This document shows positions 1 through 7,838 of a stretch of DNA of 34,569 nucleotides, one piece after another. Origin of the DNA: Eubacteriales bacterium (GTDB lineage: Bacteria > Bacillota > Clostridia > Christensenellales > Aristaeellaceae); assembly GCA_021371895.1 (NCBI GenBank), contig JAJFVI010000339.1, positions 1-34,569 on the forward strand. Reading direction: 5' to 3'. Below the pieces are notes generated by a model, which was not told where the DNA came from, ran no database searches, and saw nothing but the letters and a program-made list of their open reading frames with translations. Positions within the stretch are counted from its first letter, which is position 1. Each line of letters begins with the position of its first letter. The position numbers and the translations under genes are program-made.

Positions 1-678
1 TGCTGGACGGGGCATCCCTTCGCCCAGCTCAATCTGTTCGCTTATGGGTTGATCGCCTGGCAGCCGACGGTTTCCTTCGAGTTGGTTACCCGGCTGTGGG
101 TGCGGCTCACCTACGCCTTGCAAGGAACGCCGCTGAGAACGCTTACGGATATGCTGCTGATGAGCCGGGAAATCTACGAAAAATACACCGCGCCCCTTGG
201 CCTTTGCTGGATGGTGAACCCCGGCCAGCATTATGGCCCCAGCCCCATGGGGTACGAGTATACGCCTTGGGGTACCTACCACCGGGCGGATCGGGAGGCC
301 GTAGGTGTGGATCGTACGGCGGCAGGCACGGGGTACCTGCGCCAGTACCCGCCCGCGCTGCAGGCCCGCTACCGCGATCCGCAGCTTTGCCCGGATAAGC
401 TCGTGCTGTTTTTTCACCGCCTGCCGTATACGTACCGTATGCGGGACGGGCGCACGCTGATCCAGCGGATATACGACGACCATTTTGAGGGCGCCGACGA
501 GGCCGAAAGGCTCCTGAACCAACTGGTTACATTGCGCCCGGCGCTTCCGGAAGAGGTTTATGCCGTGGCGGAGGAGCGGATGCGGCGCCAGCTGCAAAAC
601 GCCCGGGAGTGGCGGGACGTGCTTTGTGATTTCTTCCATCGGCTGTCGGGGATCGCCGACGAAAAAGGCAGACTATAG
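1..678 (+). CDS. aguA: Alpha-glucuronidase, GH67 (C-terminal part, 5' truncated by window)
   Basis: This reading frame is open from base 1, so the gene starts outside the window. The 225 residues seen are the C-terminal part of an enzyme usually about 680-700 residues long. GH67 enzymes remove (4-O-methyl)glucuronic acid from the non-reducing end of aldouronic acids produced from glucuronoxylan. Family-typical segments are visible: WTGHPFAQLN at the start, LGLCWMVNP, HYGP, WGTYHRADREAVGVDRT, GTGYLRQYPP, CPDKLVLFFH and IQRIYDDHFEGA. The catalytic centre is partly upstream and cannot be checked fully. The GH8 gene follows 18 bases later, so the two are probably cotranscribed. The family assignment rests on these motifs and is strong. 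Whether the missing N-terminus has a signal peptide is unknown, although GH67 enzymes of Gram-positive bacteria are usually cytoplasmic. Confidence 0.93.
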   Translation, partial: CWTGHPFAQLNLFAYGLIAWQPTVSFELVTRLWVRLTYALQGTPLRTLTDMLLMSREIYEKYTAPLGLCWMVNPGQHYGPSPMGYEYTPWGTYHRADREAVGVDRTAAGTGYLRQYPPALQARYRDPQLCPDKLVLFFHRLPYTYRMRDGRTLIQRIYDDHFEGADEAERLLNQLVTLRPALPEEVYAVAEERMRRQLQNAREWRDVLCDFFHRLSGIADEKGRL

Positions 679-696
679 TTTCGGAGGGGTTCATGT

Positions 697-1797
697 ATGG
701 AAAACAGCCCAAACCTGCTCGGAGCGCTGGGTATTTCGCAAACGGAGATCGACGAAAGGGTCGACGCGGTTTGGCGCGTGATTTTCACGGATGAAACGGA
801 ACGCTTCTACTTTGAAGCGGGGGAAGACGCGGGATACCTGATGGATACGGGCAACCTGGACGCGCGCACCGAGGGGATGAGCTACGGCATGATGATGGCC
901 GTGCAGATGAACCGCAAGGATTTTTTCGATCGGCTCTGGACGTTCAGCATTCGGTATATGCTCAACGACCGGGGGCCTTACGAAGGTTATTTCGCCTGGT
1001 CGGTGCAGCCGGATGGGAAAAACAACAGCGACGGCCCTGCGCCGGACGGCGAAGAATACTATGCCATGGCGCTGTTCTTCGCGTCGGAGCGCTGGGGCGA
1101 CGGCGCGCCGCCGTATGATTACGCCGCGCAGGCACGCGCGATTCTCCGCCACGCCCTGCACCAGCACGCGCTTGTGCCCGGCGGGCACGCCATGTGGGAT
1201 GCGGAAACGGCGCTGATTAAGTTCGTGCCGAATCTGCCGTTCAGCGATCCTTCCTATCACCTGCCGCATTTTTATGAGCGTTTCGCGCTCCATGCGGACG
1301 AGGGTGACCGCGCCTTCTGGCGGCGTGCCGCTGAGGCCAGCCGATCGTATATCGTAAGAGCCTGCCATCCTGTCACCGGGCTTGCCCCCGAGTACGCGCT
1401 ATTGGACGGTACGCCGGAAACGGCCCACGGACATGGGGATTTCTTCAGCGACGCCTACCGCGTGGCTATGAACATCGGGCTGGACAGCGCGTGGAACGGC
1501 CCGCGTCCTGCCTACCGGGCAATTGTCGACCGCCTGCAGACCTTCCTGTGGGACAGGGAGCCGTGGATGACCTACACGGTGCAGGGCGCCGCCAGGGAAC
1601 CCCCGGCGCTGCATCCCATAGCGCTGATCGCCACTACGGCCGCCGCTTCGCTGGCTACCGATACGCCGCTTTCCCACGCGTGGGTGCGCAAGTTCTGGCA
1701 AACACCGCCGCGCCGGGGCGAGCGGCGCTACTACGATAATTGCCTGTATTTCTTTTGCCTGCTGATGTTGGCCGGGCGCTACCAACCGCTTGCCTGA
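697..1797 (+). CDS. GH8 reducing-end xylose-releasing exo-oligoxylanase (Rex type)
   Basis: This 366-residue protein matches the Rex subgroup of GH8, which cleaves single xylose units from the reducing end of xylo-oligosaccharides. Glu59 in the TEGMSYGMM motif is the likely catalytic acid. Asp117 in GPAPDGEEYYAMAL and Asp252 in FFSDAYRVAMN match conserved acidic residues of the family, the latter being the likely base. There is no signal peptide, so it should act in the cytoplasm on imported oligosaccharides. The ATG is preceded by a GGAGGG site about eight bases upstream. It lies directly behind the GH67 gene, which removes the uronic acid side group, so the two enzymes would work in sequence. 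An ordinary GH8 endoglucanase is less likely because those are normally secreted and lack this exact set of motifs. Confidence 0.92.
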   Translation: MENSPNLLGALGISQTEIDERVDAVWRVIFTDETERFYFEAGEDAGYLMDTGNLDARTEGMSYGMMMAVQMNRKDFFDRLWTFSIRYMLNDRGPYEGYFAWSVQPDGKNNSDGPAPDGEEYYAMALFFASERWGDGAPPYDYAAQARAILRHALHQHALVPGGHAMWDAETALIKFVPNLPFSDPSYHLPHFYERFALHADEGDRAFWRRAAEASRSYIVRACHPVTGLAPEYALLDGTPETAHGHGDFFSDAYRVAMNIGLDSAWNGPRPAYRAIVDRLQTFLWDREPWMTYTVQGAAREPPALHPIALIATTAAASLATDTPLSHAWVRKFWQTPPRRGERRYYDNCLYFFCLLMLAGRYQPLA

Positions 1798-1966
1798 GGT
1801 GATTTTCCCCGGCTGTCGGTCGGTGAGAGCCATCCATCATACGAATCTATATTTTCTCTGGTAATTGGTTGCACACCGGGCATTTTATAGCGCACGCGAC
1901 CGTGATATGCTAAAAACAAGAAAAGGCTGCCCCGGCATGCCTAAAGAAAAAAGAGGAGGAGAATTC

Positions 1967-3619
1967 ATGCGCAAACTCGTATCCCTGATTTTAACGCTCG
2001 TCATGCTGGCGACGATGGCCGCGATTCCCGCGATGGCCGAATCCGCGCAGGATCCTATTACCGTGTCGGTGTTCATCGGTGAGGCGCGCGACCAGCCCAC
2101 CTCCGACAACAAGATCTTCAAGATGATCGAAGAGGAGTTCGGTCTCAAGTTCGAGTTCGAATTCCTCGCGGGCGACCTGGATGAAACGCTGGGCGTGAAG
2201 ATCGCCGGTCAGGACTACGCCGATCTGATGGATGGCGGCAACAGCGCTGAAAAGCTCATTTCCGCCGGCGCGCTGATCGACCTGATGCCCTACATCAGCG
2301 AGGAAAAGACCCCCAACATCTACGCGTACATTCAGCCATACCTCAAGCGGCTGCTCAACAACGACGGTCAGCTCTTCATCATCCCCAACTACGGACGCTA
2401 TTACAATACGGAAGAATATGGAATGAACTATGTCAACGGCCCCGCGTTCTTCCTGCAGAAGAAAGTGCTGGCCTGGGCGGGCTACCCTGTAATCAAGACG
2501 ATGGACGAGTACTTCCAGCTGATCGAGGATTATGTAGCCGCTAACCCGACCAATGACAAGGGCCAGGCTAACGAAGGCTTCGCCATCCTGTGCGACAGCT
2601 GGCGCGCATTCTGCCTGTTTAACCCCGTGCAGCACCTGATGGGCCGCCCCAACGATGGCGACGTCATTGTGGACATCAGCAACAACTACAAGACCGAAGC
2701 GTACGTCATTCAGGACTATGCCAAGCCGTATTACAAAAAGCTTAACGAGCTGTATCACAAGGGCCTTATTTCCCAGGATACGTTCGTGATGAACTATGAC
2801 CAGTACATTGCCAAGCTCTCCAGCGGCACCGTGGTTGGCATGTTTGACCAGTCTTGGGACTTCAACAACGCGACCGACGCGCTGAAGGCCGCCGAGATGT
2901 TTGACAGCACCTATCAGGGCTTGCCGATCGTGTACACCGCGGAAGAAGCCGGCAAAGAAATCACCGAGCACTACCTAAACGGTACCGTTATCAACGTCAA
3001 CCGCGGCTTCGGTATCAGCGTAAACTGCCAGTATCCCGAGCGTCTGGTGCAGTTTATGGAGAAAATGCTCAACGACGATTGGCAGAAGATCGTATGGTGG
3101 GGCATCGAGGGCGAAGACTATTACATGGAGAACGGTCGCTTCATGCGTACTTACGACCAGATCCAGAACGCCACCAACGCTGTTTGGCGCAACGCGAACA
3201 GTGCCTATGTGCTGACCAACTCCATGCCCAAGAAACAGGGCCAGATGGATGATGGCAACAAGTGGGATCCGCTGGTTCAGCCGGAGTGCTACTTCCTCCA
3301 GATGAACGACTATGACAAGGATTTCCTCAGCCACTACAATATGCAGCGGCCGCTGGATTTCTTTAACGACCCGATTACCATTGCGCCCTACGGCGAGGCC
3401 TGGCAGATCGACGCTACGGTGAACCAGGACGCCAACGACGCCAAGGCGGCCTTCCAGGATACCGAGCGCAAGATGCTGCCGCAGGTCATCATGTGTGACG
3501 AAGCCGAATTCGACGCCAAGTGGCAGGAATTCGTGGACGCCGTCAACGCCATTCCTGTGAGCGACTTTGTGGATTTCATGCAGGAGCAGATTCTTGAACT
3601 CGTGGCGAAGAATTCCTGA
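1967..3619 (+). CDS. Carbohydrate ABC transporter substrate-binding protein (LplA-like, family 1)
   Basis: This 550-residue extracellular binding protein resembles the LplA group that works with LplB/YtcP permeases to import oligosaccharides, often aldouronates. The chosen ATG has a very good AGGAGGAG site seven bases upstream. An in-frame extension back to 1865 has no ribosome site and would hide the signal peptide. Residues 1-24 form a signal peptide (MRKL, hydrophobic core, then AMA before Glu) with a type I cleavage site. No lipobox cysteine is present, which is unusual for a Gram-positive binding protein. The preceding 169 bases hold no gene; a TATGCT at about 1907 could be a -10 box, but no good -35 was found. 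Neighbouring GH67 and GH8 genes make an acidic xylo-oligosaccharide the likely ligand. That ligand is inferred from context, not read from the binding site. Confidence 0.88.
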   Translation: MRKLVSLILTLVMLATMAAIPAMAESAQDPITVSVFIGEARDQPTSDNKIFKMIEEEFGLKFEFEFLAGDLDETLGVKIAGQDYADLMDGGNSAEKLISAGALIDLMPYISEEKTPNIYAYIQPYLKRLLNNDGQLFIIPNYGRYYNTEEYGMNYVNGPAFFLQKKVLAWAGYPVIKTMDEYFQLIEDYVAANPTNDKGQANEGFAILCDSWRAFCLFNPVQHLMGRPNDGDVIVDISNNYKTEAYVIQDYAKPYYKKLNELYHKGLISQDTFVMNYDQYIAKLSSGTVVGMFDQSWDFNNATDALKAAEMFDSTYQGLPIVYTAEEAGKEITEHYLNGTVINVNRGFGISVNCQYPERLVQFMEKMLNDDWQKIVWWGIEGEDYYMENGRFMRTYDQIQNATNAVWRNANSAYVLTNSMPKKQGQMDDGNKWDPLVQPECYFLQMNDYDKDFLSHYNMQRPLDFFNDPITIAPYGEAWQIDATVNQDANDAKAAFQDTERKMLPQVIMCDEAEFDAKWQEFVDAVNAIPVSDFVDFMQEQILELVAKNS

Positions 3620-3645
3620 GCCACGCCTGAAAACGAATAGCCGCG

Positions 3646-3675
3646 CCGGCGCGGAGGGGAATCCCTCCGCGCCGG
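3646..3675 (+). other. Perfect 13-bp hairpin between binding-protein and permease genes
   Basis: Bases 3646-3658 and 3663-3675 are exact reverse complements, closing a 4-base loop (GAAT). The stem is very GC-rich and no T-run follows, so it is not a classical intrinsic terminator. Its position just after the binding-protein stop fits an RNA-stabilising or processing stem that keeps the binding-protein message more abundant than the permease message. That role is inferred. Confidence 0.7.
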
Positions 3676-3887
3676 AAACCGCGAACGGTGAACGACACCC
3701 TTCTTTTCTCTGCCATACGGCCGAAGCGCCGTCACACAATCCAACTTCCGACGCGCGCGCCGACCTTCGTGCCCGGCGCGCAGTGTAAAACGCCATATCC
3801 GTAAAGGGCTGGGCTCCCCGCCGTACCTTTTCAGCCATCCTAACCCCGCCGTTTTGTTTCGATTTTTTGCCAAGCGAGGTGTACCCT

Positions 3888-4853
3888 GTGCGAAGTGCAT
3901 ATGCTACCGACGTTACCGTAACGAAGAATACTTTACACATCAAGCCGGTTTCTTTTTGGAAACGACTTTGGCTGCAGCGGCAGCTCGCCCTGATGAGCGT
4001 GCCGATGCTTTTATATATCTTCCTGTTCAATTACTCTCCGCTGTGGGGCTGGATTACTGCCTTTATGGACTATAACCCTGCCACGCCCCTGTTTGAAAAC
4101 GAATGGGTCGGTATGAAAAACTTCATCTGGCTGTTCGGAAAGCCCGAGTTTATCCGGGCAATACGCAACACTTTCGCCATGGCTGCCATCAATCTTGTGT
4201 TCGGCTTCGTATTTCCCATTTTACTCGCGCTTTTCTTAAATGAAATACGTACCATTCATTTCAAACGCACCGTGCAGACCGTTACCTATCTGCCTCACTT
4301 TTTAAGCTGGGTCATTGTTGTGGGCATTGCGCAGACCATCTTCTCCAGCGACGGCGCCGTAAACCAGCTGCTTCTCTCGCTGGGGCTAGTGAAGAACCCG
4401 GTGTTTTTTCTGGGCGAGGGTAAATACTTCTGGTGGCTGGTGGGCGTAATCAACCTGTGGAAGGAATGCGGGTGGAACACCATCATCTACCTGGCCGCCA
4501 TGGCAGCCATCGACCCCGCGCTTTATGAGGCCGCCCAAATGGACGGCGCGGGTCGGTTTAAAAAAATGTTCCACATCACCCTGCCGGGCATCAAGAGCAC
4601 GTTTGTGGTGCTGCTGGTAATGAATATCGGTTATCTGATGGAAGCCGGGTTTGAAATCCAGTACCTGATGGGCCAGAACGTGGTGATGGATTGGTCCCAG
4701 ACCATTGATATTTTCGCCCTGAAGTATGGCATTACCAAAGGGCAGTACAGCCGCGCCATCGCCGCGGGTATCTTTAAAAGCCTCGTTTCCATCGCCCTGA
4801 TGCTGAGCGCGAATTTTGCCGCGAAGCGTTTGGGCGAGGATACGCTGCTGTAG
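3888..4853 (+). CDS. Sugar ABC transporter permease, LplB type
   Basis: This integral membrane protein has about six hydrophobic segments and belongs to the LplB group of oligosaccharide permeases. A typical N-terminal stretch is LMSVPMLLYIFLFNYSPLWG. The cytoplasmic EAA-type loop, EAAQMDGAGRFKKMFHITLP, contacts the ATPase. The GTG at 3888 is chosen because a GAGGTG site lies six bases upstream; a TTG at 3867 in the same frame has no ribosome site. With this start the protein is 321 residues. It sits between the binding protein and the second permease, separated from the former by a strong hairpin. No ATPase gene is in the window, as is common for this family, which shares an MsmX-type ATPase encoded elsewhere. 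The exact start is uncertain; the family is not. Confidence 0.9.
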   Translation: MRSAYATDVTVTKNTLHIKPVSFWKRLWLQRQLALMSVPMLLYIFLFNYSPLWGWITAFMDYNPATPLFENEWVGMKNFIWLFGKPEFIRAIRNTFAMAAINLVFGFVFPILLALFLNEIRTIHFKRTVQTVTYLPHFLSWVIVVGIAQTIFSSDGAVNQLLLSLGLVKNPVFFLGEGKYFWWLVGVINLWKECGWNTIIYLAAMAAIDPALYEAAQMDGAGRFKKMFHITLPGIKSTFVVLLVMNIGYLMEAGFEIQYLMGQNVVMDWSQTIDIFALKYGITKGQYSRAIAAGIFKSLVSIALMLSANFAAKRLGEDTLL

Positions 4854-4864
4854 GGGGCGACGAT

Positions 4865-5779
4865 ATGACCGATACGACTGCCCGACGTGCAAGACACCGC
4901 CGCAAACGCTCCGTTTTTCCACTGGTCAACGCGGTTGCGATGATTCTGCTCATGTTCGTCACGCTCTACCCGGTGATCAATACCGTTGCCATTTCCTTTA
5001 ACGACGGCACCGATGCTGTGCGCGGCGGCATCGGGCTTTGGCCGCGGCAGTTCAGCATCAAAAGCTACGAAACCATCTTCTCCGATGAAATCATTTTTAA
5101 CGCGTTCTTTATCACCGTGTCCCGTACGGCCATCCAGACGATACTCAACGTGGTATTGACCTCCATGCTGGCCTACGCCCTCAGCCGGCGGGAATATGTG
5201 CTTCGCAAGTTTATCACCACGGTGTTCGTGCTCACCATGTACGTTAACGCCGGCCTTATCCCCAACTACCTGCTGCTGCAGCGCACCCTGGGGCTTGGCA
5301 AGAGCTTCTGGGTCTACATCATTCCCACGATGCTTTCCTGCTTTAATATGATCATCACCCGCACCTATATACTGGGGCTGCCGGACGCGCTGGTGGAATC
5401 GGCGCGTATCGACGGCGCAGGTGATTTCTATCTGTTCTGGAAGATCATCTTCCCGCTTTGCCTGCCGGTACTGGCGACAGTGGCGCTGTTCGTGGCGGTG
5501 GGTGCGTGGAACAGCTGGTTTGACACGCATCTGTACAACGCCAGCAAAGTTCACCTGCATACGTTGCAGTATTTGTTGAAAATGAAGCTGGCCACCACCA
5601 CCAACAGCGCCAACGCTGCCCTGACCAGCGCCGATGCGGCGGCCAGCACCACCAACACTACACCCATCACCATCCGATCGGCCATCACCGTGGTTTCCGC
5701 CGCGCCGATTGTGGTGATCTACCCGTTCCTGCAGCGCTATTTCGTGGTTGGCTTAAACGTGGGCAGCGTAAAGGGCTGA
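4865..5779 (+). CDS. Sugar ABC transporter permease, YtcP/LplC type
   Basis: This 304-residue protein is the second permease of the oligosaccharide importer. After a basic N-terminus there are about six membrane segments. The loop VESARIDGAGDFYLFWKIIFP matches the ATPase-contacting EAA motif, and the family C-terminus YPFLQRYFVVGLNVGSVKG is present. Before the last membrane segment, residues about 239-268 are rich in Thr, Asn, Ala and Ser, probably a loop. The ATG follows an AGGGGG site and lies 11 bases after the first permease, so the two are cotranslated. A GC-rich hairpin follows the stop. Together with its two neighbours it should move acidic or neutral xylo-oligosaccharides into the cell; the substrate is inferred from the adjacent GH67 and GH8 genes. 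Confidence 0.92.
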   Translation: MTDTTARRARHRRKRSVFPLVNAVAMILLMFVTLYPVINTVAISFNDGTDAVRGGIGLWPRQFSIKSYETIFSDEIIFNAFFITVSRTAIQTILNVVLTSMLAYALSRREYVLRKFITTVFVLTMYVNAGLIPNYLLLQRTLGLGKSFWVYIIPTMLSCFNMIITRTYILGLPDALVESARIDGAGDFYLFWKIIFPLCLPVLATVALFVAVGAWNSWFDTHLYNASKVHLHTLQYLLKMKLATTTNSANAALTSADAAASTTNTTPITIRSAITVVSAAPIVVIYPFLQRYFVVGLNVGSVKG

Positions 5780-5807
5780 CGGTTCCCGGGCGCACCTCCT
5801 TAAACGT

Positions 5808-5851
5808 CCCCGTGGGAGGTTTGGCGCGCTACGCGCCGGCCTCCCGCGGGG
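5808..5851 (+). terminator. Strong hairpin after the importer operon (terminator-like, no T-run)
   Basis: Bases 5808-5819 pair with 5840-5851 over 12 positions with one G-U pair. An inner GGCGC/GCGCC stem (5823-5827 with 5833-5837) is stacked inside. No T-run follows, so termination may be incomplete or factor-dependent, but the position 28 bases after the permease stop fits the end of the operon. Confidence 0.55.
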
Positions 5852-5890
5852 ATCAGTACGCTATAGAAGCCCATGATGCTCACCTGCATA

Positions 5891-5919
5891 TGGAAAGGCG
5901 GGGCGATTGGTGGTATGAT
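5891..5919 (+). promoter_or_regulatory. Possible sigma-A promoter for the GNAT gene
   Basis: A TATGAT -10 box (5914-5919) stands 17 bases after TGGAAA (5891-5896), a 4 of 6 match to the -35 consensus. It would start a short leader before the acetyltransferase ATG at 5955. The -35 match is weak, so this is tentative. Confidence 0.35.
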
Positions 5920-5954
5920 CTTCCCCAAGAAGTATACGGGGAGTTGAAAAACCG

Positions 5955-6455
5955 ATGTATCAAATTCGCAAGGCGGTGCCGGACGACGCGCTGGGCATTA
6001 CCCTCGTAAACGTAACCACCTGGGAAACGGCGTATACAGGGCTTGTGCCGGAGAAGCTTATCGACGAACGGATTGCCGCGTTAATCCCGAGAGCCGAAAA
6101 AAGCCGCCGGGATATTGAGGACGGCGGCCATTATCTGGTGGCGGAGGATGGCGGCACCGTGATCGGGTTTTGTATGTTCGGTGCGTGCAGGGACGAACGA
6201 TATCGCGGCGCGGGCGAAATAGTCGCGCTCTACACCCTCGCCGGTTACCAGGGGCAGGGCGCGGGTACCGCGCTGTTTAACGCCGCTTTGGAAACAATGA
6301 AAACCGAAGGCTTTTCCACCGTGATCGTCAACTGCCTGCGGGGCAATCCCGCGCTGCGGTTTTACGAACATCTGGGAGGATGCGTGATCGGGCAATGGGA
6401 GCATGATGCGGGAGAATACCGCATGGAAGGCGATGTTCTTCGCTTCGCACTGTAA
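5955..6455 (+). CDS. GNAT family N-acetyltransferase
   Basis: This 166-residue single-domain protein belongs to the GCN5-related acetyltransferases, which move an acetyl group from acetyl-CoA to an amine. The acetyl-CoA pyrophosphate loop is seen as Q99-GQGAG-T after the beta strand EIVALYTLAGY. The C-terminal NPALRFYEHLGG segment is also typical. The acceptor cannot be predicted; small molecules, antibiotics and protein N-termini are all possible. The ATG follows a GGGGAG site. The gene stands alone between the importer operon hairpin and a convergent regulator operon, with its own possible promoter, so a link to xylan use is not established. Confidence 0.88.
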   Translation: MYQIRKAVPDDALGITLVNVTTWETAYTGLVPEKLIDERIAALIPRAEKSRRDIEDGGHYLVAEDGGTVIGFCMFGACRDERYRGAGEIVALYTLAGYQGQGAGTALFNAALETMKTEGFSTVIVNCLRGNPALRFYEHLGGCVIGQWEHDAGEYRMEGDVLRFAL

Positions 6456-6458
6456 GCC

Positions 6459-6502
6459 ACACAGGGCGTAACCTGCGGGCGTAGCCGTTATGCCTGTGTT
6501 TT
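6459..6502. terminator. Convergent terminator between GNAT gene and regulator operon
   Basis: Bases 6459-6472 pair with 6487-6499 (ACACAG with CTGTGT, then GCGTAAC with GTTATGC, one bulged G and one G-U pair). Four T bases follow on the plus strand. The right arm overlaps the last codons of the minus-strand response regulator gene. It fits a terminator for the plus-strand gene and possibly acts on both strands. Confidence 0.6.
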
Positions 6503-7834
6503 CTGCCTGCGATACCGATCCGGCGTCGTGCCGTAACGCTGCTTAAAATGCCGCAGGAACCGCTTGTACTGTGTGTAACCAACCCGCTCGGCGACGGCGG
6601 ATACGTTTTCTTCCGTATCTGTAAGCAGGCGCGCGGCGCGCTGTACGCGCAGGTCGGCCAGCCATTCCCGGAAGCCCTTGCCCTGTTCGTCGCGGAATAC
6701 GCGGCCAAGGTAGGTGGCGTTATATTTGAGCGCCGAAGCGATACTTTCGATGGTGAGTCGTTCGCTCAGGTGCGCCTGCACGTATACGATCACCCGATCG
6801 CTGATGCGCTCCTGCGCGGGGGCGAGCAGGCGGATCGCCAGCAGGCACAGCGCCTCAAAACCTGCCTCCTGTTCGTATACAATACCGCTCAGCTGCTCCG
6901 GCCGGTCAACAAACAGCCGCGCGCACTCCGAAACCAGCTGCTGCCGGGCGCGCACACGGGCATCCGCGCCGCACGTGGCGCAATAGCTTTCCAGCTCGGC
7001 GCAGCGCGCGCAGCATTCGTCCGCCTGCCGCAGGGCGACCGACCGCACCAGCGCGTCGACACGCTCCGTAAGCGAGCAGCAGAATGTGTCCAGCTGCGCG
7101 GCCAGCTGGCTTCTTAGCGCGGCGAGCCGCCGAGGGTCAGCCGTCCGCTCGCTGACGACAAGGTTACGATGGTAATGGCGCAGCAGGGGCTCCGCTGCTT
7201 CTATCTTCGGCTCGACCGTTTCCTGTTCCCAGCGCAGAGCTACAAACTCCTTATCCTCCACAATATGCGCAGAGGCGGTGCCTTCGGGGTAGACAGCCAG
7301 AATTTCGCGTATGGCTTCGTAAGGAAGCGGCGCTCCCCAGGTGGCCAGCCGCCAATACCCGCCAGCGGGCAGATCATCCGTGGGCAGGTCGTACCCGGCA
7401 AGCAGCGTGTTCATCATCCGCTGGGAAACCAAGCGGTGTTCGGCGTCGCTGGCCTCGCGGCCGATCAGCTGGCGGCGCACGTGTTCCAGCACCGCGGCGG
7501 CTTCGGTCGGTTCAATGGGTTTGAGCAGATAGCCGGCTACGCCGATGCGCATTGCGCGCGCGGCGTAGTCAAAATCGTTGTATCCGCTGACGATGATAAA
7601 CTGCCCGTTGAAGCCCTGCTGTTTGGCGACACGCATCAACTCCAGCCCGTCCATGCCGGGCATGCGGATGTCGGTGACGATCAGGTCGGGATGCGTGAGT
7701 TGTATCTTCTCCAGCGCCTGCCGGGCGTCGGCGTATTCCGCGCAGACCCCAAAGCCTTCTGCGTGCCAGTCGATCAGCAGTTTCAGTCCCTCCAGCGCCA
7801 GGGGTTCGTCGTCAATCAGCATGACCTGAAGCAT
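6488..7834 (-). CDS. Response regulator with AraC-type DNA-binding domain (YesN-like), RR1
   Basis: This 448-residue protein starts with a receiver domain (residues about 1-120). The acidic pocket is IDDE (Asp8, Asp9) and the phosphoacceptor is Asp55 in IVTDIRMPGMDG; the conserved Lys is in LLKPIEP. A middle region of about 200 residues has no recognised domain. The last 100 residues form two helix-turn-helix units of the AraC family, ending VGYTQYKRFLRHFKQRYGTTPDRYR. It starts four bases after the stop of the sensor kinase gene, with a GGGAG site, so it is the third gene of a regulator-kinase-regulator operon. YesN-type regulators with YesM-type kinases control polysaccharide uptake and hydrolase genes in Bacillota, so nearby xylan genes are the likely targets. 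Confidence 0.93.
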   Translation of the reverse strand: MLQVMLIDDEPLALEGLKLLIDWHAEGFGVCAEYADARQALEKIQLTHPDLIVTDIRMPGMDGLELMRVAKQQGFNGQFIIVSGYNDFDYAARAMRIGVAGYLLKPIEPTEAAAVLEHVRRQLIGREASDAEHRLVSQRMMNTLLAGYDLPTDDLPAGGYWRLATWGAPLPYEAIREILAVYPEGTASAHIVEDKEFVALRWEQETVEPKIEAAEPLLRHYHRNLVVSERTADPRRLAALRSQLAAQLDTFCCSLTERVDALVRSVALRQADECCARCAELESYCATCGADARVRARQQLVSECARLFVDRPEQLSGIVYEQEAGFEALCLLAIRLLAPAQERISDRVIVYVQAHLSERLTIESIASALKYNATYLGRVFRDEQGKGFREWLADLRVQRAARLLTDTEENVSAVAERVGYTQYKRFLRHFKQRYGTTPDRYRRQKTQA

Positions 7835-7838
7835 GGTT

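Noticed and set aside
1865-1966. Longer N-terminus for the sugar-binding protein
   Set aside because: The extension has no ribosome site and would place the signal peptide internally; ATG 1967 has AGGAGGAG at the right distance.
1991-2971. Minus-strand reading frame of 326 codons opposite the sugar-binding protein gene
   Set aside because: No ribosome site, no motif; a shadow of the real gene.
3620-3887. Small plus-strand frame between binding protein and first permease
   Set aside because: A 73-codon frame at 3567-3788 overlaps the end of the binding-protein gene, crosses the hairpin and has no ribosome site.
4631-5560. Minus-strand reading frame of 309 codons opposite the two permease genes
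   Set aside because: Both permeases are well supported with EAA loops and membrane helices; the antisense frame has none of these.
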